Below are positions 46,072 to 57,492 of a stretch of DNA of 64,000 nucleotides, one piece after another. The stretch lies in assembly GCF_947179165.1 (NCBI RefSeq), contig NC_077242.1, positions 48,307,097 to 48,371,096 of the forward strand, in the 5' to 3' direction. Source of the stretch: Solanum dulcamara. Lineage: Eukaryota > Streptophyta > Magnoliopsida > Solanales > Solanaceae. The position numbers and the translations under genes were made by a program. Under the pieces are notes generated by a model. That model saw nothing but the letters and a program-made list of their open reading frames with translations. It made no database searches and was not told the origin of the DNA. Position 1 is the stretch's first letter. Every line of letters begins with the position of its first letter.

Positions 46072-46087
46072 ATATCTCCCCCTTGGG
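46072..46087 (-). other. E2 polypurine tract
   Basis: Minus-strand CCCAAGGGGGAGATAT precedes the 3' LTR start TGTAACAACCCC. Confidence 0.87.
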
Positions 46088-46269
46088 ATCATTCATTCTC
46101 GAATGAAGATGAAAATAGGAGACATAAAGAATGAATATCATCAATACATCAATTTCTCAAAAACTCTGATACTCAAATGGTCAATGACTCAAATTCAAGA
46201 ATAAACATCGATTCAAAGGTAGAAATAAGGAATATTACCTTGAATATCGTTATCAGAAGGCACAAATAG

Positions 46270-46668
46270 ATGATGATAGTTAGACTTCATATCTTCTTCA
46301 GCTTCCCATGTAGCCTCTTCAACAAATTGATTTCTTCATAGGACTTTGACAGATGCCACTTCCTTAGTTCTTAATTTGCGAACCTGACGATCAAGAATTT
46401 GAACTGGAATCTCTTCATAACTCAAACTCTCTTTCACCCCAATGCTCTCAACTGGGACAACAAGTGAAGTATCTCCCAAACACTTCTTAAGAATAGAGAT
46501 GTGAAACACGGGATGAATAGTAGCTAATTCTGGGGGCAACTCCAATTCATAGGCTACATTACCTACCCTCCTCATAATCTGATAAGGACCAATATAGCGG
46601 GGACTAAGCTTCCCTTTCTTTCCAAATCTCATCACACCCTCATGGGTGAAACTTTCAAGTATACCCAA
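46270..46668 (-). pseudogene. E2 integrase C-terminus with chromodomain-like motif
   Basis: Contains [20 protein letters not shown] and [14 protein letters not shown], the integrase GPY/F-type module. The chromodomain-like [20 protein letters not shown] follows. The frame then reads VKVL, stop, RNQFVEEATWEAEED: a TGG codon of the WRNQ motif has become TGA. Chromodomains in this clade guide integration to heterochromatin; that role is family knowledge. A frameshift near 46650 separates this part from the integrase core. Confidence 0.85.
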
Positions 46669-47700
46669 TCGTACACTTTGAACTCCAAATCTCTTCTTCT
46701 AACATCAGTGTAGGATTTCTGGCGACTTTGAGCAGTCCTTAACCTCTCTTGTATGGTTTTCGCCTTCTTCATAGCTTGGTGAACCAAGTCTTGTCCAATC
46801 AACTCAGCTTCACCAACTTCAAACCAACCAATTGGTGATCTACATCTCCTCCCATACAGAGCTTCATAAGGAGCCATTTGAATACTCGAATGGAAACTAT
46901 TATTGTATGCAAACTCAATAAGAGGTAAATGATCATCCCAATTACCTTTGAAGTCAATGACACAGGCTCTTAACATATCCTCCAAAGTCTATATCGTACG
47001 CTCTGCCTGGCCATCTGTTTGCGGATGAAAAGCAGTACTAAGGTTCACTCTTGAACCCAAGCCCTTCTGAAATGACTTCCAAAACTGAGCAGTAAATTGA
47101 GTTCCCCTATCAGAGATGATAGACAAAGGAACTCCATGCAGTCTAACAATCTCTCTAAGATATAGTTTGGCATAATCATCTGCAGTGTTCGTAGTCTTAA
47201 CCGGCAAGAAATGGGCCAATTTGGTCATCCTATCCACAATCACCCAAATAGAGTCATGTTGTTTGCAGGTTCGTTGTAAACCGGTAATGAAGTCCATATT
47301 GATCATTTCCCACTTCCATTCCGGGATCTCTATATTCTGAGCCACTCTACAAGGCCTTTGGTGCTCAACTTTAACTTGTTGGCAATTCGGGCACTTGGAC
47401 ACAAACTCTGCTATATCTCTCTTCATTCCACTCCACCAGTATACTTCTCTCAAGTCATGATACATCTTTGTTGAAACTGGATGGATGGAATACTTAGAAT
47501 TATGGGCTTCTTTCATGATTCTCTCCCTAATACCATCAACACTTGGAACACATAATCTTTCTTGATATCTCAACACTCCATCTCCCCCTTTGGTAAAAGC
47601 CATTACCTTCTGCTTGTGAACCTCATCCTTCAGTTGAAGAAGAATGGGATCCTGATCTTGCTTTTCTTTCACCTCTGCAACTAGAGATGATTCAGCTCCA
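46640..47700 (-). pseudogene. E2 integrase, zinc finger and catalytic core
   Basis: The HHCC finger is complete (AHNSKYSIHP with its histidines, FVSKCPNCQQVK with both cysteines). The catalytic triad is present: NMDFITGL aspartate, ISDRGTQFTAQFWKSF aspartate, and HPQTDGQAERTI with the glutamate. Directly after ERTI a TAG stop (46986-46988) replaces the usual glutamine, and the frame reopens as TLEDMLRACVIDF and APYEALYGRRCRSPIGWFEV. Apart from this nonsense change and a later frameshift it is well preserved. Confidence 0.92.
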
Positions 47701-48335
47701 TTTCGTACTATTGTACCACCCTCACTAGAGTCAATAAGTTGAACTTCCAAACGCGCAAGTCTATGCACTTCCTTTGCCAACTCTTTTTTTTCCTCTTCCA
47801 CATGGGTTGTACTCCTCATAGATAACCCGCTAAGAGCATCAGCAACTACATTTGCTTTACCTGGGTGGTAGAGAATGCTCATGTCATAATCCTTAAGCAA
47901 CTCTAGCCATCTCCTCTGCCTCAAATTTAGCTCCTTCTGGCTGAATACATACTATAAGCTCTTATGGTCTGTGAACACATCCACATGTACACCATAAAGA
48001 TAGTGACGCCAGATCTTAAGAGCAAATACCATAGCTGCCAACTCAAGGTCATTAGTGGGGTAGTTCCTCTCATGAGTCTTAAGCTGCGTGGAGGCATAGG
48101 CAATGACCTTACCTTTCTGCATCAATACACATCCCAACCCAACTCTTGAAGCATCACAATAGATTACAAAACCATCTGTTCCTTCGGGTAGGGATAGTAC
48201 TAGAGCAGTAGTCAATCTAGATTTCAACTCTTGAAAACTTTTCTCACAAGCATCAGACCATTGAAACTTAGCCTTCTTCTGAATCAGCTTAGTCAATGGT
48301 GAGGATATGAATGAAAATCCCTCAACAAACCTCCT
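47701..48335 (-). pseudogene. E2 RNase H
   Basis: Reads [40 protein letters not shown] with the first aspartate, [19 protein letters not shown] with the glutamate, and [10 protein letters not shown] with the next aspartate. Immediately after that comes a TAG stop (47952-47954) in place of glutamine, and the frame then resumes with [14 protein letters not shown] and NVVADALSG. The catalytic residues are intact. Confidence 0.9.
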
Positions 48336-49280
48336 ATAGTAACCAGCCAAACCTAAGAAACTCCTTATGTCGGTTGGAGAGGTGGGTCGGGGCCAGTTCT
48401 TAACTGCCTCAATCTTTTGAGTATCAACTTGGATTCCATCCCCAAATATAATATGGCCTAGGAATGCTACAGACTTAAGCCAAAACTCACACTTTGAAAA
48501 CTTAGCATACAACTCCTCCTCCTTAAGAGTTTGAAGGACAATCCTAAGGTGATTAGCATGCTCACTCTTACTTCTAGAGTAGACCAAAATATCATTGATG
48601 AAGACAATTACAAATGTATATAGGTATGGCTTGAATACTCAGTTTATGAGGTCCATAAAAGCTACTGGAGCATTTGTCAATCCAAAGGACATAACAAGAA
48701 ACTCAAAATGACCATAGAAGGTTCGAAAATCCGTCTTTGAGATGTCACATTCTCTCACTTTCAACTGGTGATAGCCTAGTCTGAGGTCTATCTTAGAGAA
48801 GCATGTGGCACCCTGAAGTTGGTCAAATAAATCATCTATTCTGGGAAAAGGGTACTTGTTTTTAATGGTGACCTTGTTTATTTATCGGTAATTAATGCAC
48901 ATTCTAAGGGACCCATCTTTCTTTCGAACGAATAAGACAGGAGCGCCCCAAGGTGAGACACTTGGCCTAATAAACCCCTTATCTAGGAGGTCTTTCAGTT
49001 GGTCTTTCAACTCTTTCAACTCAGCAGGAGCCATCCTATAAGGAGGAATGGAGATAGGTCTTGTGTCAGGAAGGACATCAATACCAAAGTCTATCTCTCT
49101 TTCAGGAGGGATTCCAGGTAGATCCTCAGGAAAGACTTCAGGAAACTCATTCACAATGGGAACTAACTCAAGAGATGGAGTCTGATCATTAATATTTTTG
49201 ACTCGGACTATATGATATATACATCCCTTAGAGATTAATTTTCTGGCCTTAAGGTAGAAAATAAATTTACCCCTAGGCAC
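48336..49280 (-). pseudogene. E2 reverse transcriptase
   Basis: Fingers and palm motifs in order: [48 protein letters not shown] followed by a TAA stop (48882-48884), then [11 protein letters not shown] with the first catalytic aspartate, [17 protein letters not shown], a TGA stop (48639-48641), and the YxDD-equivalent box. That box reads [11 protein letters not shown]: the first aspartate of FIDD has become asparagine (codon 48594-48596). The thumb region [18 protein letters not shown] and [15 protein letters not shown] follow. The two stops and the asparagine make it inactive. Confidence 0.92.
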
Positions 49281-49337
49281 TACAGAATTCCCCTTCCACT
49301 CTAAGATAGGCTCGTTTGGAAATTGAAACTTGACAAT

Positions 49338-49634
49338 TCAGGTCCTACAATCAACTGAAGCATAACAAGAATAAAGCCAGTCCATGCCAAGAATCACATC
49401 AAAATCAACCATGTCCAACTCAACTAAGTCAACTATGGTATCCCTATGATAGATTGACAAAGTACAATTTCTATAGACCCTCTCAACTAAGATAGACTCA
49501 CCAACAGGAGTAGATACGCTGAAAGGCTCAAGAAGACACTCAGGAAGGATCTCAAATTTACTATCCAAGTAAGGAGTCACAAAAGATAATGTAGCACCCG
49601 GATCAAGTAATGCATACACATCAAAAGAAAGGAC
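49338..49634 (-). pseudogene. E2 aspartic protease
   Basis: The active-site block is MYALLDPGATLSFVTPYLDS with the DPGA form usual in chromovirus proteases. Further blocks are FSVSTPVGESILVERVYRNC and VDLVELDMVDFDVILGMDWL, then YASVDC. The frame ends in a stop just after the domain (in the linker to reverse transcriptase). The domain itself is complete and unmutated at the active site. Confidence 0.9.
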
Positions 49635-50936
49635 TCAGAGCATACCAGTAATAACATCGGGTGCATTCTCTTGGTCTTGGCGACTACCCATAGCATACAG
49701 ACGGTTGGTTCCCCCACCTGCACTTAAAGCTGCACCTCTATGATTACCTCTATTTTGTGGAGCTGCAGAAGAAAATTGAGCTCTATTACTTCCATCTCCC
49801 TGCCTCTTTGAAGGACACTCATTCTGATAGTGACCTGTCTTTCCACATCCGTAGCAAGCATTGGTGCCCATACGACACTCTTCCAAATAGAGCCTCCCAT
49901 ATCTAGCACATGGTGGTTTCCCTCTAGAACCTTGATCCATACTTAATTGGGACTGAGAACCCTGAGATTAGAAGTTTTGGTAACTTAGCGATCTTTGATC
50001 ATACCTAGTATTAGGTGTAAAAGCATTTGTTGGGGAAGGTACATAATTAGAAGACCTCTTGTGAAAGAAGGACTTGTTACCCTTCCCTTGCTTCTGCTCG
50101 TTCTCATGCCCAACAGACTTAGCCTTCTTGCTTAGGTGTTCCTCTCGGTCCTTTTTCTTGTCATCCTCAACCTGCTGAGCATACACCATCAATCTAGAAA
50201 AATCCATGTCAGAAATCATTAGCATTGCCTTACATTCTTTCTTTACATATTTGCCTAGGCCAGAGACAAACTTCCTCATCTTAGACCTCATATGAGGAAT
50301 CATTTTTGGGGCATATTTGGACAATTGAATAAACTTTAAACTATACTCTTTCACAGTCATACTCTCTTGCTTGAGGTTCACAAACTCCTCAATTTTTGCT
50401 TCATGTAGCTCTTGGGAAAAGAAGTTATCAAGAAATGCTCTTTTAAACTCATCCCAAAGAGTAGGCCTTGCATCCTCACCTCTACTTTCTTCCCACTGGT
50501 TATACCAGATATTTGTCACATCCTTGAGATAAGACACCAACTCAACCCCCTCAATCTCTGTAGCATGCATCGCTTTTAGTATCTTCCACATCTCATCAAT
50601 GAAATTTTGGGGGTCTTCAACAACGTTGGAACCCGTGAAGACCGGCGGATTCATTCTTAGAAAATCTCTAATCCTTGTGGCAGCAGACGGCTCTTGATAA
50701 CTAGAGCTAGGAGTTGGTGAACTTTGGCTACTATTTCGAGCAGCCACCAACTGAGTGAGCATAGCAATCGCTCCTCAAAAATCTTCCTCAGAAGTAGGAG
50801 TGGTCTGAATAGTAGGTACTTGGGGTACCTCAGTAGACCTTACAGGTCGGCCCCTAGTTCTCTGTGGAGGCATCACTGACTGTGGAACCTCAGTGCTGGC
50901 AGCGTTCCTCTGACTAGCTGAACGTTTAGGAGGCAT
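49635..50936 (-). pseudogene. E2 gag with zinc knuckle
   Basis: The start chosen is the ATG at 50934-50936 (MPPKRSASQRNAASTEVP), seven codons into the longer open frame. A TGA stop (50775-50777) in place of arginine follows SEEDF. The gag core reads RDFLRMNPPVFTGSNVVEDP, NFIDEMWKILKAMHATEI, FLDNFFSQELHEAKIEEF, SMTVKEYSLKFIQLSKYAP and DMDFSRLMVYAQQVEDDK. After a further break comes the intact knuckle CYGCGKTGHYQNEC. Compared with E1 the CCHC cysteines are all kept. Confidence 0.92.
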
Positions 50937-51138
50937 GTCTGAAACGTGTAAACGCATGAATTAGAAAGAAAGCTTTTATAGAGTTAAACTCTATCGCACG
51001 AACTCAGATTATAAAAGAAGTGAAATAATTTCTAATGTCCTATAGCTTCCTGATTATAAGTGTGGTGCACGACATACCCATAAACAAGACTCTACTAGAC
51101 ATGACTTTATAGACACCCTAGGACTCTTGAACTATGTC

Positions 51139-51149
51139 CTCTGATACCA
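51139..51149 (-). other. E2 primer binding site (initiator Met tRNA)
   Basis: Minus-strand TGGTATCAGAG, four bases inside the 5' LTR edge at 51154. Confidence 0.92.
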
Positions 51150-51153
51150 AGTT

Positions 51154-53308
51154 TGTCACGCCCCGAGAGGGTACCCTAGGCGTGGCCGGCACTCAGAAAC
51201 CATTTCTGGCTTATGAGAGAACCACTTGGTCTCATTTCTTATTTATTCATTAGTGGAAGACTTAAGAATACTAATGTGGGCTTGTCATAATCAAAGGAAA
51301 AATAGATAATTCTTAGAAGAAGTAGTTTCTAAGGAGAACTACTCCGATTACATCATTAGACTCTGTCTATGAAGCCTCTAATACTCTTAGATGGTGCCAA
51401 TGACATGTCCATGGCTATCTCAAAAGAAACATCACACTCAACAATAATAAAAGGATAAGGAGTTCCTTCGAATTCAAGAAGGACTCACCAAATAGCTGAA
51501 AAGAAATGATCTTCAACAATGCACCTGTTGAGGATCTCTAACACCTGTATCTGCATCATAAAACGATGCAGGTCGAATGACGTCAGTACGTGGAATGTAC
51601 GAGTATGTAAAATGGCAGGAAGGTAAGGACATATATCAAGAAACTCCTCTCAAGAAAACTCAGCTCAGAACTCAACATCATCTCAACATCAATATGTAAT
51701 GCAAGTTTAAAATATAATAATAAAAATAATAGTAATAAGCAATGCTTACTCAGTTGGGAGTTTCTCTAACCAACAACCATCACTTATGAGCTAGCGATGA
51801 TACAACGAAGCGATGTCGTTGCCACATCCATCCAATACCTTGCCAGGGTAAAGGACATCACCATCTTGGATCCACTCATCAAAGTCCTCTTTTTGGGACT
51901 TAAGAGGCATAGCCTCCATCCTACGCTGGCTACGTAGTTCTGGGGTTTGAGTCAATTAAACTCTTACCCAACTCGGTGCTCAATACTACTCCCAAAATAT
52001 ATGCTCATATTAAAATCATCATCTAGTCTCATTGGACTTTAATTTAAATCATCAAACTCATCTCATTTCATGTTCATCAATCATTATACTTCCAAAAATA
52101 TCATTTACATCTCATCAAAATATCTTGCTCAAAATATTATTTTTCTCAAATTCATTCAAATTCAACTCTTTTGCTCTTTCAAAACTCAATAAAATACATA
52201 TATAGTATTAATTCATATAACTTTCTTTTTATCAATGAAAATAATAAAAAGCCAACATCTTTACTCAAAACATGTGTAAAAATATTCATGAACATCAAAT
52301 CAATTTGGATTCATGGGAAAATGGCCATGAACAATAATTCCAATAATATGAGAGATAAGAATAATAATAATATTAATGCATAAATATATCAAACTCAATA
52401 GAAGAAGAATTATTTCATTTAGAATTCAAGATTTGGATAAAACTCAACTATAACTCAATTATAATGAATTTAAATATTGGGCGCATGGACGAACTCAATC
52501 CAATGCTATGAAAGCCTTACATACCTTAAATCCGAAGGTTTACTCCGAATTTGAACACTCTTGGACCCCTAGCCTTTTTTTCTCACCGGAGCGTTTTGTG
52601 TACTACCCGGAGTATAAGAATAACCAGAGTAGTATTTTTATACTACTAAAACTAAAATTATATTTGAGAAGAAGTATATAAAGAGAATAAATGCTTAAGA
52701 AAGCTTGATGAATAAAATGAGGAAATAAGGTGGGTATTTATAGATGGGAAAGAGTGACCTAACAATAAATAAAATAATTATAAAGAAAAATTTGAAAATT
52801 TAATGGAATATATTGATGTCATGGATGATGTTAAATGGAGGACAATTTATGTAATGAATGATGTCAAATGTATCTAGATGTTTCCATGGTAGGTAAGATG
52901 AGTTCTTTTTAAAAGAATACTCTTTTTCGAAGCTGCGTTTGAATAAGATAAATTCCTTATTAGGATTTGGTGTATTCATAAGAATTGTATATATGGAAGT
53001 CTAGTTTCAAATAGTTCAAGAATCAACCAATTTGGAGCAACCTACAGTGAGATATGAATTTTCTTCTATAAACACTCAATTCCGTTACAGTACTATATCT
53101 TGCAAATATTAATTTATTTGACCTAATTATACTCCGAATCTTAAGATATGTTCTCATGAAAATTGTAGGTATGGATGTTGTGGTTACCCAGAAATTTGAA
53201 TCATCTAATTTGGACCAACCTATGAAAAGTTATGCCCAAAATACAGAGGCTGTATTATTTTCGTCGAGAATTAAAGTACTGACATACAACATTTTAGGGG
53301 TTGTTACA
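51154..53308 (-). repeat. E2 5' LTR
   Basis: Starts tgtcacgccccgag and ends ggggttgttaca. Its outer (U3) half resembles the E1 family LTRs from about 52515 to the end, including the TATA context, whereas the inner half does not. Confidence 0.94.
52735..52742 (-). promoter_or_regulatory. TATA box of the E2 5' LTR
   Basis: Minus-strand CTATAAATACCCACC, about 570 bp inside the LTR's transcription-upstream end. Confidence 0.65.
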
Positions 53309-53313
53309 ATCCC

Positions 53314-53870
53314 AAACCGACAAACGATATTGTTGCGAACAAAGTCTGCCACTACTTTCTTAGTTACTTCCTTGTATGTCAAATCTTCGACCCATTTGTG
53401 AAATAATCGATAGCCATAAGGATGAAACGATGTCCATTTGATGCAGGAGGCTATATGGTTCCAATTTCATCCATGCCCCAAGCGGAAAATGGCCAAGGGG
53501 AACCCATAATGTTGAGCTCATTTGGTGGAACTCGTATAAAATCTTCATGCACTTGGCACTGATGACACTTATGCACGTATCAAATACTATCTCTCTCCAT
53601 GGTCATCAAAAAATATCCAGCTCTTAAGATCTTCTTAGCCAGAGTGAACCCATTTATATGAGGTCCATATGTTCCTGCATGTATTTCTTCTAAAGCCTCA
53701 TCTCTTTTTTGGCGTCAACACATCTCAGCAATCCTAAATCTGGAGTCCTCTTATATAGGATTTCTTCATTAAGAAAGAAATGATTGGCCATTCTTCTCAA
53801 AGTCCTTTTTTGCTTGCTTGTGGCATTTTTCAGGGTATTCTCGTGCTTCTATCAATCTCTTGATGTCATG
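53314..53870 (-). pseudogene. Ogre integrase, N-terminal part
   Basis: The part upstream of the E2 insertion. In different frames it gives ANHFFLNEEILYKRTPD, a degraded zinc-finger region (CISVISAKC-like) and the start of the catalytic core, including GAWMKLEPYS. Stops and frameshifts are frequent. The last codons join across E2 with the part ending at 43911, because the ATCCC duplication borders both pieces. Confidence 0.75.
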
Positions 53871-54356
53871 GAATCATGTTCTTCCATCCAATTCCTCATC
53901 AACATGAAAACAATATGCATATCGATCATATAACTTTACTTCAATAGGGTCTATGTAATTTTTGTTCGGATGCTGAATCATTGATGATAATGTTGCCAAA
54001 GAATCGACAAATTCATTCTGTGCTCGAGGGACATGTTTGAATTCAATCCTTGTGAATCTCCTACTCAACTCGTTTATACAATACAAATAAGGATGAATCT
54101 TCACATTCTTAGCAACCCATTCTCCTTGCACCTGATGAACTAATAAGTCAGAATCGCCTATGACCAAAAGTTCTTTGACGTTCATGTCTATGGCCATTCT
54201 AAGTCTGAAAATACAAGCTTCATACTCTTCCATGTTATTTGTACAATCAAACCTAATCTTGATTGAAATTGGATAATATTGACCTATTTCTGAAATTAAG
54301 ACTGCTCCTATTTTGACTCCTTTGGAATTTGATGCTCCATCAAAAAAATCCTCCAA
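53871..54356 (-). pseudogene. Ogre second (archaeal-type) RNase H
   Basis: Reads FFDGASNSKGVKIGAVLISE with the first aspartate, NNMEEYEACIFRLRMAIDMN with the glutamate, LLVIGDSDLLVHQVQGEW with the next aspartate, and PRAQNEFVDSLATLSSM with the last aspartate. The DED-type residues are in place. A second RNase H after the ordinary one is a hallmark of Tat-lineage elements such as Ogre. The 160-codon frame is open, which is unusual for this decayed element. Confidence 0.88.
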
Positions 54357-54439
54357 CCATCATATGGTTTTGATATGTCTTCTCCTACAAAAAACACCTA
54401 TTCATCAGGGAAGTAGGTTTTGAGTGGCTCATAATCTTG

Positions 54440-54840
54440 ATCCACTGGATTTTCTGTGAGGTGGTCAGCCAAGGCTTGTCCTTTGATGGCTTTCTATGTC
54501 ACGTACACAACGTCGAACTCGCTCAACAAAATTTGTCACTTTGCTAATTTACCTGTAGGCATTGGCTTTTGAAAGATGTACTTGAGTGGATCCATTCTTG
54601 AGATCAAGTATATGGTGTATGCAGACAGGTAATGCCTAAATTTCTGTGCGATCCAAGCCAAAGCGCAACACGTTCGTTCCAACAAGGTATATCTTGCCTC
54701 ATAAGGTATGAACTTCTTGCTCAAGTAGTAAATGGCTTACTCTCTTCTACCTGTCTTATCATGTTATCCCAAGATGCATCTAAATGCATTATCCATGACA
54801 GATAAGTATAGTAGCAACGGCCTCCATAGCGCAGGTGGGA
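54440..54840 (-). pseudogene. Ogre RNase H
   Basis: The frame reads YLSKKFIPYEARYTLLERTC, where the glutamate of the ERTC block is the catalytic residue, then ALAWIAQKFRHYLSAYTIYL and PLKYIFQKPMPTGKLAK. The first aspartate block (about 54790-54830) is in a broken frame. A linker of about 100 codons with stops connects it to the second RNase H. Confidence 0.82.
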
Positions 54841-55817
54841 CCAATACTGGCGGGTTAGACAAGTATTCTTTAATTTTATCCAAAACTTTTTGACATTCCT
54901 CTGTCTATTTTGTGGCAGCGTCCTTCTTTAGTAATTTAAATATAGGTTCACGAATTATTGTGGATTGTGAACCGACTGATGTAGTTAAGCCTTCCCAAGA
55001 AACTCATCACGTCCTTTTTAGTCTTGGGGAGAGGTAATTCTTGAATTGCCTTGACCTTAGAGGGATCCAACTACATGCCTCTCCTGCTAATAATGAATCC
55101 TAGCAGTTTTGTTGTGGTTACTCCAAATGCACACTTTGTTGGATTCAATTTTAGATTATACTTTCACAACCTCTCAAAGAATTTTTGCAAATAATCTAGG
55201 TGGTTCGAATTCCTCTTGGATTTGATAATGACATCGTCTATATATACTTCAATCTCCTTGTGGATCATATCATGAAAAAGAGCGGTCATGTCCCTCATGT
55301 AGGTAGCACTAGGATTGTTTAGGCCAAATGACATTACTCTATAGCAATACACCCCCCATATAGTGATAAATTATGTCTTTTATGCGTCATCTTCATTCAT
55401 CAATATCTGGTGATATCCTGCAAATCAATTGATAAATGATTACAATTCATATTTTGCACAATTATCGATGAGTATATGAATATTTAGAAGAGGGAAATCA
55501 TCCTTACGACAAGTTCTGTTGAGATCTCGATAGTCCATACATATTATGATTTTCCCATCCTTTTTTGGCACTAGTACTATATTGGCCAACCAAGTGGGGT
55601 AATTTGTAACCCTCATAACGTTCGCTTCAATCTGCTTGGTTACCTCCTCTTTGATCCTTAGACTCAAGTCTAGTTTGAACTTTCTTGTCTTTTGTTTAAC
55701 GAGTAGGCAGGTGGGATCAATTGGTAGTCTGTGTGAGATGATATCGGTTCTTAACCCCGACATATCGTCGTAAGACCAAGAAAATATGTCAATGTGTTGC
55801 CTAAGAAAATATGTCAA
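54841..55817 (-). pseudogene. Ogre reverse transcriptase
   Basis: From 55817: HIDIFSWSYDDMSGLRTDII, then YPTWLANIVLVPKKDGKIII, CMDYRDLNRTCRKDDFPLL and IDILIDN-type residues, the N-terminal fingers. After a break, YRVMSFGLNNPSATYMRDM and the catalytic box VYIDDVIIKSKR are intact in the frame 55352-55164. The thumb and connection (HLDYLQKFFERL onward) run on with stops. The YIDD aspartates are preserved, but the protein is interrupted at least twice. Confidence 0.88.
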
Positions 55818-56036
55818 TGTGTTTCCTTGACAGTTTCCTCATCTCCTAAGTTGACAACCTCTGTTTCATCCATATTAGGTTACTTCTGGCTTTCAGGTTG
55901 ATCGATCTCCTATGGTGGATTTTCAGGCATCATGCTTTCATCATATTCTTCGTGATCCTGTTCATTATTTTTACTTTTCTCAATGGATTTGTTACATGGC
56001 ATACCTGTTGAACTAAGATTTTTATTAATATGAGTG

Positions 56037-56230
56037 CTGAAAAGTATAAAAGGTAAGTAAAATAAATAAGTAGGTAAAATAATAAGATAATTTTAAAGAA
56101 ACTAAACACTTTTATTTAAAAGCGTTCTAGCCTTTTTAGAAAAATCAAGTGACAACAAGGGATCAAGTATAATACAATCCTCGACTTTGATCATGCAAAT
56201 TTAAAAATACAAAACTACTTTCCACGCTAC
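56037..56230 (-). other. Putative Ogre intron between protease and reverse transcriptase parts
   Basis: Between the G-patch-like frame and the reverse transcriptase frame lies AT-rich, stop-filled sequence. It has a donor-like GTAGCG (minus, at 56230) and an acceptor-like ATACTTTTCAG (minus, ending 56037); a second acceptor option ends near 56005. Ogre elements are known for an intron at this point. The exact splice sites are inference. Confidence 0.45.
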
Positions 56231-56241
56231 CAGGACTCTTG

Positions 56242-56690
56242 TCAAAACAATGATGGACTGATGGTCCAATTTTGCAAGCTTTCTCCAGGCTTGGAATCAC
56301 AGATGGTAAATTTGCTGAGATCTATCTCTTCCTCTTCTCCAATCATGGCCACAAACAAATTTCCTATTCCTTCTACTATGTCATCATTAGATGCGTGATC
56401 TAGAATTGGAGCTTGTTCTAGTACAAATGTTGTCTTGATGGATCCTGTATTGTGGACTCTTCCCGATGTAGGTTCATATCCGAGTTCGGTGGTACCTTTC
56501 TGATGCTTCAGCTGGATTGGTTCAATTATGCCATTGGACTTAGGTCCAAGCCCTATCTTAGGCTGATACCCATATTTCAATATCTTGGTCGCAATCATCT
56601 TCGCTGCTCTTGACAATTTCACATCAACTGACTCTAACTTCTCTTCAACCCTCACAGCTTGCTTGATTTCCAAAGTGTGAAAAGTGGCTC
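56242..56690 (-). pseudogene. Ogre G-patch-like segment of the polyprotein
   Basis: The frame reads KLSRAAKMIATKILKYGYQP, then KIGLGPKSNGIIEPIQLKHQ and KGTTELGYEPTSG, a glycine-rich G-patch-like module regularly found downstream of the protease in Ogre-type polyproteins. An acidic block, DDIVEGIGNLFVAMIGEEEE, follows. Open for 143 codons. Confidence 0.75.
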
Positions 56691-57129
56691 CCTATGAATG
56701 GTAACTTCTGCGTGACCCCACTCAAACTTTACACATTGATGAAGAGTCGAAGGAATTATTTTTTTCCATGTGGACCCATGGTCTTCCCAGTAATAGGTTA
56801 TAGTTGTATGACACATCCATCACTTGAAATAGGAAAGGGAATTCTACTGGTCCCACTTCCAATGTGAGATAGATTTCTCCAATGACGCTTCTCTATGCTC
56901 CATCAAAAGCTCTAACTTTTACACGGCTTCCCTCTACATCTTCCATATTCAGGCCTAAAACTCTCAGAGTTGTAAAAGTGAAGATGTTGCATCCAAAACC
57001 GCCATCAATCAGCGCTCGGTTCATAATCTTATCAAAACATTTGACCGCAATATAAAGTGCTTTGTTGTGTCCAGTCCCTTTCGCTAGTAGCTCATCATCA
57101 TGGAAAGAGATTTTGTTAGCTTCCACCAT
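56691..57129 (-). pseudogene. Ogre aspartic protease
   Basis: Active-site region MNRALIDGGFGCNIFTFTTL, where the usual form is LIDGGSGVNI. The following blocks are LGLNMEDVEGSRVKVRAFDG, a stop, GEIYLTLEVGPVEFPFLFQV and YNLLLGRPWVHM, which closes the fold. One nonsense codon after AFDGA and several substitutions near the active site are visible. Confidence 0.82.
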
Positions 57130-57492
57130 TTATCTAATTGTTTTAGCTAAGGTTTCACTTGTGGTCTCTTTTGGAATGCAAACCCTATTTAACACTTCCA
57201 TTAAAGCACTCCTATGTGCCTCAGAACTCATTCGTAAAGACATTATGGATATATGCATCTTCTTCAATTGCTCTTCTATTGAATAGTCTTTCGACTGTAT
57301 TTTCCTCCAAAATTCAGTAAATTCAGCATCGGTAATGTTCTTCTTGGGATTATTTTTCTTCCCAATAAGATCCTCTAGAGCATAGCACCTTCCCAACCTA
57401 GTCATTCCATAAGCCACAGTGGCGTCAATCATCTTGCCCTTGGCTTCTATTTTATAGGACTTCTTTGGTGTCAAACTCAGGCTTTCTACCAA
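57130..57492 (-). pseudogene. Ogre gag-protease linker
   Basis: Open for 120 codons: YALEDLIGKKNNPKKNITDA, then FWRKIQSKDYSIEEQLKKMH and MEVLNRVCIPKETTSETLAK. Such a helical linker precedes the protease in Ogre-type polyproteins. It ends in a stop directly before the protease frame, with which it is otherwise in phase. Confidence 0.72.

Larger units (their letters stand above)
43917..53308 (-). mobile_element. E2: chromovirus Gypsy retrotransposon inserted in Ogre integrase
   Basis: A 9,392-bp element with 2,155-bp LTRs (43917-46071 and 51154-53308) and a perfect duplication ATCCC (43912-43916, 53309-53313). It has a primer site (51139-51149), a polypurine tract (46072-46087) and a full gag-pol order on the minus strand. 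The two LTRs differ at few positions, so insertion is more recent than that of E1, whose LTRs have diverged further. The gag-pol frame is broken by six stops at least, most explainable as C-to-T or G-to-A changes. The clade is the same as E1 (Tekay/Del-like). Confidence 0.95.
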
